Below are positions 31,701 through 38,265 of a stretch of 38,265 nucleotides of DNA, piece after piece. Numbering within the stretch: position 1 is the first letter of the stretch; each line of letters opens with the position of its first letter. The notes beneath the pieces are model-generated. The model saw nothing but the letters and a program-made list of their open reading frames with translations, was not told the origin of the DNA and did no database searches. A program made the position numbers and the translations under genes. The DNA lies in contig JAKQOH010000103.1 in assembly GCA_029565415.1 (NCBI GenBank), positions 1 to 38,265 of the forward strand, in the 5' to 3' direction. The DNA is from Candidatus Rifleibacteriota bacterium. Lineage in GTDB: Bacteria; Riflebacteria; Ozemobacteria; Ozemobacterales; Ozemobacteraceae.

Positions 31701-32572
31701 TCACCCATCTCACCACTCCTGGGGAATGGGCTGCATTCGCGACCCTGTTCGGCAGACTCTTTTCTGGTGCCACGCTGATCGAGTATGTCGCGGGCCCCAT
31801 CGGGAAAACACCCCTCATCTGGTTCGATATCGCCAGTTGGCTCTGTCTCGGAATCTTCGGCATTGCCGGTGTGCGTGAGTTCACCCAGCGGAACGATCGG
31901 ACAGCCATCCATGTCATGCTCGGCTTGGGATGGGCCATCTTTGGCTTTTTCCTGGTAGCCGGGAGCACCGGCCTGAAGCCCCACTGGGAACGGTATGCAC
32001 AGTTTCTGATGGCACCGGTCCTGATGATGGCAGCAGCCGCCGTAGGAACACCGTCTGCCCACGATCGGAAAGCGACCGTCCTCTTCGCTCTCCTGCTCGG
32101 GATCGCAACGACCCAGCTCACCTGCGTTCATCACCTGTACTGGAAACAGCTGACCCAGCACGGATCGGCATCTCATCGGGCTTTTCGCTCGGGCCCCAGC
32201 GAACCGAAGCAGTGGGCTTTCGATCTCGTCCGGACGGCCGCAGGTTCGCTTCCGGCCGTGATCGTCGCCGAAGACTGGTGGTGCGGCATGCCGTTGCGGT
32301 ATCTCGCACAGGGAGCCCCGGAAATCACCGTTGAAGACGGACCGGCAAACGAGGTATTGGCCGACGTGGTGGAGCGGCTGAATCAGCGTCGATTTCTGAT
32401 CGGTTTCGAAGGGGGGCCCTTTCAGAAGCTGGTCCGTCAGCTTCCGCCGAATCGGCACGAGATCCACCATCGTCAAATCGATGACCCTGATGGAATGCCA
32501 ATTCTGCACGTCTGGTCGAAACACCCTCTTCCCGGGGACGATCAGAGGGAGAGTCGGAAATCCCCGGAGTGA
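28730..32572 (+). CDS. YfhO-like membrane protein fused to a GT-C glycosyltransferase
   Basis: A 1280-residue protein with two long multi-helix membrane halves. The first (about residues 1-750) resembles YfhO-family bacterial membrane proteins: an N-terminal loop with DDLGAFHAPLRSFY, many helices, then a beta-rich exterior domain before the final helix near 725. The second (about 765-1280) is an ArnT/PMT-like GT-C unit with the acidic NGDEAWYG loop near 793, where the catalytic Asp lies in relatives. Both halves are expected to use polyprenyl-linked sugars on the outer face of the inner membrane. It follows a carrier-loading GT and a methyltransferase, so the three probably decorate a surface glycan or protein. 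Fusion of the two halves in one chain is notable; a sequencing frameshift can be excluded since the frame is continuous. Confidence 0.83.
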   Translation: MDEHSFQPSPPPEMGNASPGEREGSIWVVLASLGLLFVLALPALTGGSYALDDLGAFHAPLRSFYADCLARGYGFDWIPSLFGGCYVTGEGQLGSYHPFHLLIYRFLPASTAFHLEILTSYPFLFVGMYLLLRRLVTRRDAASFGAMTFTFSSFTLLHIIHPNAIAVLSHIPWILLCIYHLGKTSIRSTSMEAGIALLTASQILLGYPQYVWFSVLAETTWAIYVLRNDGQAWLRLGIMKGLGLLIGAIQILPTWEALRDSARNQPGLEFLMEGSWHPINLFQLVNPYLFPQGGLGFFHHEVGMYLGVIPMVLGMWSIFSRLRDDAARGLIRFLTIGLLLALLLAFGKFGPFAYLQALLPIAGSFRVPARTLVLVHLLWAGLAALGWETLMRKPAVDAHHRPDRICLGLGLLGITLSLLLPSLIAPFLPPDAGTTLSRRLAGPLLFLVGGLLFRARFRGAGWAVPALILFTALDIGWYGMARTLPSALSGESVPLLADAPMHTPGERVVATPRTFGRGNLFGLGNRFLSSGFSQIDGYAALIPPNRLFGEAASVPALRAAGVAWIPAIASPTQPELLLRVSENWYKVPDPAPRIRLVTNAVPSLRPDRDILKIDPLTTVLTERRIDLEPGPPGTATLLAESPGILAIRTAASSTQLLAIADRFHAGWQATIDGHAADPLRINGDFLGLIVPSGTHRISLEFRPSSLIWGRNISLFGVALLAVMLVWRPSNRSDQPVVASETPVDDPGSPPSSDTNAPPSQCPALRLFTGAGILFICLAAVFYRITDLSTVPGINGDEAWYGIQMGEILAGHAPAWRTPTGNLINPFHSGPLLVLLAIFRPAFWILRVPSLTASLLFILLAFVLLRRRFGLWAGIGGALLAAANPQLIGYARFGWDASQSPLFCALALFWTLERRYAQALIVLLISLLVHPTNLFLLPVIVVPLLCGLLEKRGITTRQAFVTSIALMGSAVLGAWVARESGWQPGAKLGMAITHLTTPGEWAAFATLFGRLFSGATLIEYVAGPIGKTPLIWFDIASWLCLGIFGIAGVREFTQRNDRTAIHVMLGLGWAIFGFFLVAGSTGLKPHWERYAQFLMAPVLMMAAAAVGTPSAHDRKATVLFALLLGIATTQLTCVHHLYWKQLTQHGSASHRAFRSGPSEPKQWAFDLVRTAAGSLPAVIVAEDWWCGMPLRYLAQGAPEITVEDGPANEVLADVVERLNQRRFLIGFEGGPFQKLVRQLPPNRHEIHHRQIDDPDGMPILHVWSKHPLPGDDQRESRKSPE

Positions 32573-32612
32573 GGCATGTTCGAGCATGCCGGAATGGGCC
32601 GGATCTGATAGA

Positions 32613-34430
32613 ATGAAGCCTATGGACGAAACGAAGCGCAATCCGTCTCCCACGCCCGGTCAGGTGGTGTTCACGAACAAGGCGCGGTGCCGCGACTGCT
32701 ACCGGTGCCTGCGGGTCTGCCCCGTCAAGGCGATCCGGATGGAAAACGGCCAGGCGTCGGTCGTCGCCGAGCGGTGCATCGCCTGCGGCACCTGCATCCG
32801 CGAATGCCCTCAGCACGCGAAAACCTACCGGTCCGATCTGGAACGGGCGGTCCGGCTCGTGCGCGAGTCGAAGAATGTCGCGGTCAGCCTCGCCCCCTCG
32901 TTCGTCGCCCTGTATGCCCCCTGGGAGCAGAAGCGCATCCCGTCGGCGCTGCGGGCGCTGGGTTTCACCCACGTTTCGGAAACCTCGATCGGGGCGTATC
33001 CGACGGCCCAGGCCACCGCCGCCATCGCCGCCCGCGAGCCCGACCGACCGCATCTCTGCACGGCCTGTCCCGCCTTCGTCACCTATATCGAAAAGTACAG
33101 ACCTGAGCTGGTCGCCGCTCTCACCCCGATCAGCTCCCCCATGATCGCGCATGCGCGGCTTCTCCGGAAGAAGTTGGGCGCTACGGCGAAGGTCGTGTTC
33201 ATCGGCCCGTGCGTCGCGAAGAAAGCCGAGGCGGACCGGCCCGAACTGGCCGGCCTGATCGACTGCGTGCTCACCTTCGAGGAGCTCCAGGAGTGGTTCG
33301 ACCGGGAAGGAATCAAGCTCGACCGGCTCGAGGAGAGCCGCTTCGACGAGGAGCCGGCCGGCGACGCCAGGTTCTTCCCGCTGCCCGGCGGCCTCACCCG
33401 GACCGCAGCCCTCGGAGCCGACGCCCTCGTCGCGGATATCGTGGCCGTCAGCGGCTTCGAGGACGTGAGGCGGCTGCTCGACGGCATCACGAAAACGTCC
33501 GGACCCCGGCTCGTCGAGCCGCTGTTCTGCAACCAGGGCTGCGTCTACGGTCCCGCCATGCCGGCGACCCGGCCGCTGCTCTCGCGTCGTGACGGGGTGC
33601 TGAGCTACGCGACGGCGGCTCCCGGAACGCTTCCGGGTGCCCGCGAAGCCGATTCCGACACGTCCGCCCGGTTCACGTCTGATAATAAAGATGAAGATAT
33701 TGAAATAACCGAGGAGAAGATCCGCAAGGTGCTCGAGGCGACGGGCAAGGCAGCCCCCGAGGATCAGCTCAACTGCGGCGCCTGCGGGTACCCGTCATGC
33801 CGCGACAAGGCGATCGCCGTCATCCGCGGCATGGCCGAGGCCGAGATGTGCATCCCCTGGATGCGGCGGCTGGCGGAACAGCGCACCGACCGCATCATCG
33901 AGACCAGCCCGAACGGGATTGTCATCTGTGACGAGCAGCTGCGCATCATCAGCATGAACCCGACGTTCCGCCGGTTCTTCACCTGCTCGGAAGCGGCGCT
34001 CGGCAAGCACATCTCGTATCTGATCGACCCCGAGCCGTTCGAGAAAGTGCTGACCGGCGCCGAGCCGCTCGTCGAGATGACGGTGCGGCATGACCGCTAC
34101 AACCTCGTCACCCACGAGATCGTCTACCCGCTGCGCGACGAGAAGCAACTGGTCGGCATCTTCGTGAACATCACGATCGCCCAGAAGAGCCGCGAACAGC
34201 TCGAGGATCTCCGGCTTCAGACGGTCTCACAGGCCCGCGAGCTGCTCACGCACCAGGTCGCGATGGCCCAGCAGATGGCCAAGCTGCTCGGCGAGAGCAG
34301 CGCACGCGGCGAGCAGCTGGTCGAGAACCTGCTCAAGCTCGTCACCGACGCCCCCGCCCCGAAGGATGTCGACGAAAACGGCCTGCCCCGCCGCCGCACC
34401 ACCCCATGGGATATCTTCACGTCGAAGTAG
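32613..34430 (+). CDS. Sensory-type [FeFe]-hydrogenase with PAS domain (HydS-like)
   Basis: A 605-residue protein. Two 4Fe-4S clusters (CRDCYRCLRVCP, CIACGTCIRECP) precede an H-cluster domain with altered loops: CTACPAF near 149, GPCVAKK near 198 and FCNQGCVYGP near 305. All four cluster cysteines remain, but the catalytic proton-relay Cys of TSCCP is Ala, the change known from sensory hydrogenases such as HydS of Thermoanaerobacter. Then come a 4Fe-4S CGACGYPSC domain near 388 and a PAS domain near 427-520, ending in a helical linker. It probably senses H2 rather than making it. Start alternatives: ATG 32613 or 32622. Neither has a strong ribosome site. It overlaps the downstream phosphatase by 25 bases. 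Confidence 0.9.
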   Translation: MKPMDETKRNPSPTPGQVVFTNKARCRDCYRCLRVCPVKAIRMENGQASVVAERCIACGTCIRECPQHAKTYRSDLERAVRLVRESKNVAVSLAPSFVALYAPWEQKRIPSALRALGFTHVSETSIGAYPTAQATAAIAAREPDRPHLCTACPAFVTYIEKYRPELVAALTPISSPMIAHARLLRKKLGATAKVVFIGPCVAKKAEADRPELAGLIDCVLTFEELQEWFDREGIKLDRLEESRFDEEPAGDARFFPLPGGLTRTAALGADALVADIVAVSGFEDVRRLLDGITKTSGPRLVEPLFCNQGCVYGPAMPATRPLLSRRDGVLSYATAAPGTLPGAREADSDTSARFTSDNKDEDIEITEEKIRKVLEATGKAAPEDQLNCGACGYPSCRDKAIAVIRGMAEAEMCIPWMRRLAEQRTDRIIETSPNGIVICDEQLRIISMNPTFRRFFTCSEAALGKHISYLIDPEPFEKVLTGAEPLVEMTVRHDRYNLVTHEIVYPLRDEKQLVGIFVNITIAQKSREQLEDLRLQTVSQARELLTHQVAMAQQMAKLLGESSARGEQLVENLLKLVTDAPAPKDVDENGLPRRRTTPWDIFTSK

Positions 34431-35554
34431 ACGCCGCCAGCTCGGCGAAGAAGAACGCCGCGGCCTGCGGAGATGTCTGGACCGTCGAACGGACCCCCGA
34501 GGCCACGACGATCCTGCTTTCCGACGGCCTCGGCTCGGGGGTGAAAGCCTCGGTCGCAGCCCAGATGGCCGTCTCCCGGATGATCGAGCTGCTCCATCGC
34601 GGATTTTCCGTGCGGCAGGCCTTCTCCCGGGTCGTCCACACGATGCATGAGGCCCGGGGCACCGATCTGCCCTACGCCGTCCTCAGCGTCATCCGGCTGC
34701 TCAACACGGGCGAGGCGACGGTCCTGGTCTACGAGATGCCCACCCCGCTTTACGTGTCACGCAACACCGTGCTCCCGGTCCAGATGCGCACGATCACGCT
34801 CGAAACCGAGCTCGTCGGCGAGGCAAGCCTGTTCCTCGAACCCGGCGAAGGGATCCTGCTGATGAGCGACGGCATCACCCAGGCCGGCCTGGGAAAACGA
34901 CTCAAACTGGGCTGGACGACCGAAGGCGTCCGGCGATTCCTCGACGACTGCCGCTCCGACGGTCTTCCGATGGACGACCTCGCCCGCCTCGTCCACGACC
35001 AGGCCCGCATCTACTGGGAAGGCCCGTATGGCGATGACTGCACGACGGTTTGCGCGCGGGTTCGGTCTGGTATCGTTCTCAATATATTCACCGGCCCGCC
35101 CTGCGTGAAGAATCTCGACGGGGAGATCGCCGGTCGGTTCATGCAGATGCCCGGACGACATATCGTCTGCGGCGCCACGACGGCCCAGATCGTCGCCCGG
35201 AGGCTCGGACGGCCACTCGAGATGGAGCAGAACCAGCAGAGCCTGATCGCCCCGCCCGCCTACCGCATTGAGGGCGTCGATCTCGTCACCGAAGGCGCCG
35301 TCACGCTGAACCAGGTATTCAACATTCTCGATGCCGACCCGTCGGAGTATGAGCCGGACACCGGGGTCACCCAACTGTGTCAGGCCCTGCGCGAGGCCGA
35401 CCGCATCAATATCCTGGTCGGCCGTGCCGCCAACGACGGCCACGCCGATATCGCGTTCCGCCAGCGCGGCATCATGCCCCGCACCGCCATCGTGCCCCTG
35501 CTCATCGACCGCCTCAGGGCCGCCGGGAAACTCGTCGTTCCCGAGTGGGTCTGA
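34406..35554 (+). CDS. SpoIIE-type phosphatase with extra C-terminal domain
   Basis: A 382-residue protein. The N-terminal half is a SpoIIE-type PP2C domain (LSDGLGSGVKAS, LLMSDGITQAG, GPYGDDCTTV at about 210). The C-terminal part (about 220-382) is an extra domain I do not recognise, with HIVCGATTAQIVARRLG and PDTGVTQLCQAL. The start ATG at 34406 lies inside the hydrogenase gene, so the two are translationally coupled. Phosphatase genes adjoining sensory hydrogenases are known (group C3-type in current classifications, as I recall); output would be a phosphoserine on an unknown partner, conceivably a STAS protein. It is distinct from the RsbU-like phosphatase at 6361-7335. Confidence 0.88.
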   Translation: MGYLHVEVDAASSAKKNAAACGDVWTVERTPEATTILLSDGLGSGVKASVAAQMAVSRMIELLHRGFSVRQAFSRVVHTMHEARGTDLPYAVLSVIRLLNTGEATVLVYEMPTPLYVSRNTVLPVQMRTITLETELVGEASLFLEPGEGILLMSDGITQAGLGKRLKLGWTTEGVRRFLDDCRSDGLPMDDLARLVHDQARIYWEGPYGDDCTTVCARVRSGIVLNIFTGPPCVKNLDGEIAGRFMQMPGRHIVCGATTAQIVARRLGRPLEMEQNQQSLIAPPAYRIEGVDLVTEGAVTLNQVFNILDADPSEYEPDTGVTQLCQALREADRINILVGRAANDGHADIAFRQRGIMPRTAIVPLLIDRLRAAGKLVVPEWV

Positions 35555-35580
35555 CCGCCCGACAAGGCCACGCCGGCCTC

Positions 35581-38046
35581 TCAGTCGGAAAACCGGCTCC
35601 AGAACGCCGACAGCGACCGCTCCAGCGCCTCCGCCGACCGGACGGGTTCGGCATGCGACCACTCGGCCGGAAACAGGCTCCGATACCCTTGTCGCAAAAA
35701 CCGCTCATCGACCAGCAGGACGACACCCCGGTCCCGCTCCGTCCGGATGACACGGCCGGCAGCCTGCATGACGCGGTTCATGCCCGGGTAGCGATAGGCG
35801 AACTCGAAGCCGGTCCCCGCTTTCCGCTCGAAGAAACCGCGGATCAGGTCGCGCTCGAGGCAGATCTGGGGCAGCCCGACCCCGACGATGATCGAGCCGA
35901 TCAGCCGCTCCCCCCGCAGATCGATACCTTCCCCGAAGATGCCACCCATGACCGCGAATCCGACGAGCGTCCCGGGAGCATCGGCGGAAAACGCCTTCAG
36001 AAATGCATCGCGCGCCTCTTCGGTCATCCCGGAAGCCTGTTCAATGATGCGAATTTCCGGGTATGCCGCGATGAACACCTCACGGACGGCGGTCATATAT
36101 TTATATGATGGAAAATATACCATGTAATTTCCCTGCCGACATGAAACCGTCACCCGGATGACATCGGCGAGAGCCTCGAGGCTTTGTTCCCGCACCCGGA
36201 ACTCGGTCCGGATCTGGGGCAGGACCATCAATCCGAGATGGGCGGCATCGAACGGGGAGGAAAGGCGCAGAGTCCGGTCCGGCGCGGCTCCATCCTTCCT
36301 GCCGCCGAGGATGTCGAAAAAATACCCCATGGGGAGCAGGGTGGCCGAGAAAAAGACCGTGCTGCGGGCACGCTCCAGGGCCGCGGCGAGCAGATCCGAC
36401 GGGTCGAGGCAGAACAGCTTGATCCGCACGTCCCGGCCTTCGGTTTCGGTATAGCAGACAAAATGTTCATCGAATGACTCGGCGACACGCACGAACGCCG
36501 TGGCCCGGAAAAACACTTCCAGGAGCGCCGCACGGGCTTCCGAGGAGTCTGACTCGACGGCGCCATCCGGGCATAACATCCTGCGGGTCGGGTCGGTGCG
36601 GGCAAGAACGGCCTCGGCGCTTTTCAGGAACCGACGCAGAGCCTGGATCAGGTCATCCGGGACCTCGGTGCCGACCAACGCCGAATGTCCTTCCGCCGAC
36701 ATTCCCTCCCGAATTGCCCGGGCGGACCGGGTGAAATACGGCGTGATCTTCGCCAGCGCTCCTGAAACCGCTGGATATGCCGTTTTTGCGGTTTTCTTCA
36801 GATCGGCGAACCAGCTTTTGCGCAGGTCGGCCGAGAACATTTCGCGGGCGCGGTCGGGGAGGTTGTGAGCCTCGTCGACGAGGAACGCATATTCGTCCTG
36901 GGGCGGGTCGAAGAATCGGCGCAGATAGACACGGGGGTCGAAGGCGTAGTTGAAGTCGCCGATGATGACATCCGACCAGAGGGAGAGGAACAGCGAGAAC
37001 TCGAACGGACAGACCCGATGGCTCCGCGCGACCTCCTCCACCGCCGGCCGGTCGAACGTGTCACACGTGAAGATCGTTTCCAGGGCATCCTTCACCCGGT
37101 CGAAATATCCTCGGGCATATTCACAGGCTTCCGGGCGGCAGTCGGGGGTGTCGAGGAAGCAGATCTTCTCCTTCGCGGTCAGGGTCAGCACCTTGCATCG
37201 CAGGCCGTTTCCGGCCAGCTTTTTCACCGTCTCCTCGGCGACATTCCGGCCGACGGTTTTGGCGGTGAGGTAGAAGATCTTCGCGACGAGGCCCCCGCCC
37301 AGAGCCTTGAGCGCCGGGAACAGCGTGGCGACCGTCTTTCCGATCCCCGTCGGGGCCTGGGCAAAGAGATTCACCCCGTCGGCGATCGCGCGGTACACGC
37401 CGACCGCGAACGCCCGCTGCCCGGCCCGGTATCCCGTGAACGGAAACGCGAGGGCCGTGATCGAGGCGTCACGAACCGACCGCCAGTCCTTCATCGTGCG
37501 CGCCCATGCGAGATACCGGGAAACCAGATCGTCGAAAAACACCTCCAGCTCGGCAATGCCGTATTCCTGCCGCAGTTCGAGCGTCTCGAGGGTGTCGAGC
37601 TGGAGGTAGGTCAACTGGACACCGATCCGCGCCAGGTCGTTCTGTCGCGCGAAGATGCAGGCATACGCCCTGGCCTGGCCCCAGTGGAGCGGCTGGTTGG
37701 CGATCGTGATCTCGTCGAGGGGGGCCGTCGTGGTCTTGATCTCTTCGAGAAAAACCGGCTCGCTCCCCCGCCACACGCCGTCGATCCGGCCCTTGATCTC
37801 GAGTTCGACCTCGGGGGTGACGATCCGGAACGCCACGGCAATCTCCGCCTCGTAATCCGCCGGCCGGCTTTTCTGGATCCGCTGGTGGCCGCGCGTCCCC
37901 GCCACCGCCCGCCCCGCCCCGACGAACGAACCGCCGCCCAGATCCCCTGCCTGCAGGACGAACTCGACCAGATCCCGCACCGCCACCTTCACGAGCTCCG
38001 CCCCACCCTCTCCGGTGGTGGGCGCATGCAGGCCGGCAATCGTCAT
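35581..38046 (-). CDS. XPD/DinG-type Fe-S DNA helicase
   Basis: An 821-residue superfamily 2 helicase. The N-terminal region (about 1-200) looks like a nuclease-fold PD-(D/E)xK remnant (VFLEEIKTTTAPLDE, HWGQARAYACI). Walker A is APTGIGKT near 232, the DEAH box VDEAHNLPD near 389, and between them lie four cysteines (ICF, PDC, EAC, VCP) in the XPD/DinG Fe-S position. The last third carries GIDLRGERLIGSIIVG and the arginine-finger region QAAGRVIRTERDRG. It is a 5'-3' Fe-S helicase for repair or fork rescue. ATG 38046 is chosen since GGAG lies eight bases upstream; a TTG at 38064 lacks this. It is convergent with the phosphatase and divergent from aspS. Confidence 0.92.
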   Translation of the reverse strand: MTIAGLHAPTTGEGGAELVKVAVRDLVEFVLQAGDLGGGSFVGAGRAVAGTRGHQRIQKSRPADYEAEIAVAFRIVTPEVELEIKGRIDGVWRGSEPVFLEEIKTTTAPLDEITIANQPLHWGQARAYACIFARQNDLARIGVQLTYLQLDTLETLELRQEYGIAELEVFFDDLVSRYLAWARTMKDWRSVRDASITALAFPFTGYRAGQRAFAVGVYRAIADGVNLFAQAPTGIGKTVATLFPALKALGGGLVAKIFYLTAKTVGRNVAEETVKKLAGNGLRCKVLTLTAKEKICFLDTPDCRPEACEYARGYFDRVKDALETIFTCDTFDRPAVEEVARSHRVCPFEFSLFLSLWSDVIIGDFNYAFDPRVYLRRFFDPPQDEYAFLVDEAHNLPDRAREMFSADLRKSWFADLKKTAKTAYPAVSGALAKITPYFTRSARAIREGMSAEGHSALVGTEVPDDLIQALRRFLKSAEAVLARTDPTRRMLCPDGAVESDSSEARAALLEVFFRATAFVRVAESFDEHFVCYTETEGRDVRIKLFCLDPSDLLAAALERARSTVFFSATLLPMGYFFDILGGRKDGAAPDRTLRLSSPFDAAHLGLMVLPQIRTEFRVREQSLEALADVIRVTVSCRQGNYMVYFPSYKYMTAVREVFIAAYPEIRIIEQASGMTEEARDAFLKAFSADAPGTLVGFAVMGGIFGEGIDLRGERLIGSIIVGVGLPQICLERDLIRGFFERKAGTGFEFAYRYPGMNRVMQAAGRVIRTERDRGVVLLVDERFLRQGYRSLFPAEWSHAEPVRSAEALERSLSAFWSRFSD

Positions 38047-38113
38047 GAAACGTGTCTCCAACAATTTCGGAAATGCGGCATTTTAGCATGTTTCGAGGGC
38101 AATGCCGGGCATC

Positions 38114-38142
38114 TTGCAAACACACCCGGCGTGCGGTACACT
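38114..38142 (+). promoter_or_regulatory. aspS: Promoter of aspS
   Basis: TTGCAA (38114-38119), a 17-bp spacer and TACACT (38137-38142) lie 54 bp ahead of the ATG at 38196. A good sigma70 match with ideal spacing, in the divergent region between helicase and aspS. Confidence 0.65.
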
Positions 38143-38195
38143 TCGGCCGCGTCAATTCTGCGTTCAATGCTGATCAACACGAGGTAGAGGCCAAC

Positions 38196-38265
38196 ATGCA
38201 CACGTATCGTTCACACACCTGCGGCGAGCTTCGGGACACGCACATCGGGCAGCAGGTCCGGCTTT
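38196..38265 (+). CDS. aspS: Aspartyl-tRNA synthetase (3' end outside window)
   Basis: The first 23 residues read MHTYRSHTCGELRDTHIGQQ and on, the conserved start of bacterial AspRS (YRTHxCGELRxxHxGxxV), the anticodon-binding OB domain. It charges tRNA-Asp with aspartate. A GAGG-rich site precedes the ATG. The rest lies beyond the window, so nothing can be said of domain completeness or AspRS type. Confidence 0.88.
   Translation, partial: MHTYRSHTCGELRDTHIGQQVRL

Noticed and set aside
32532..32590. Terminator between the fusion protein and the sensory hydrogenase
   Set aside because: Hairpins (GGCATG/CATGCC and CCGGGGA/TCCCCGG) have no T tract; read-through into the hydrogenase is possible.
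35555..35580. Terminator between phosphatase and helicase
   Set aside because: Only a weak AGGCC/GGCCT stem with no T run.

Overview
The window is GC-rich DNA (mostly about 60-67% G+C by eye) with Shine-Dalgarno-led, densely packed genes from a bacterium. Evidence for an anaerobic or facultative fermenter that handles H2: a Rex repressor followed by a complete trimeric NAD-linked [FeFe]-hydrogenase (hydC-hydB-hydA), a sensory-type [FeFe]-hydrogenase with its own SpoIIE phosphatase, a ferredoxin-type aldo/keto reductase and an AmrS radical SAM enzyme. I cannot place it to phylum from the sequence alone. The mix would suit an uncultivated anaerobic lineage such as Riflebacteria/Ozemobacteria, but that is a low-confidence guess.

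Layout. 1-576: tail of an aldo/keto reductase with iron-sulphur motifs. 577-935: a gene-free stretch with a large imperfect palindrome and a 9-bp triplet repeat. 936-4305: three exported or unrecognised proteins, one with six 13-residue DxNxDGxxD repeats and one with an EVVP repeat behind its signal peptide. 4439-5809: an orphan TrpB2-type tryptophan synthase beta subunit. 5881-8874 (minus): a four-gene signalling operon of STAS protein, cNMP-binding/CpaE-like ATPase fusion, SpoIIE-type phosphatase and GNAT acetyltransferase. 8981-11412: thiamine pyrophosphokinase-like protein, NahK-like sugar kinase and DOMON-like protein. 11426-13844 (minus): LysR regulator, NRAMP metal transporter and a 56-residue proline-rich small ORF. 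13981-14160: three 60-bp tandem repeats just ahead of a P5C dehydrogenase. 15931-18464: an ArsR/SmtB sensor with its operator lying on its own start codon, followed by a Zn/Cd/Pb P-type ATPase. 18507-21389 (minus): CsoR-type sensor, then AmrS with a twin-arginine leader overlapping an exported helical protein. 21723-26850: rex-hydC-hydB-hydA. 27009-32572: glycosyltransferase, methyltransferase and a 1280-residue YfhO/GT-C fusion. 32613-35554: sensory hydrogenase and phosphatase. 35581-38046 (minus): XPD/DinG-type helicase. 38196-38265: start of aspS.

How the parts fit. Rex, reading NADH/NAD+, probably controls itself through two operator-like sites that flank its promoter, and through it the H2-evolving or H2-oxidising hydrogenase. 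The sensory hydrogenase/phosphatase pair 6 kb downstream is a plausible second, H2-reading input. The STAS/SpoIIE/cNMP-ATPase operon is a further switch with no anti-sigma kinase in view. Metal handling recurs: two metal sensors, an efflux ATPase and an NRAMP importer.

A pattern that crosses gene borders is worth attention. Many genes contain one short (about 15-40 bp) island of AT-ending, often rare codons in otherwise GC-ending coding sequence.
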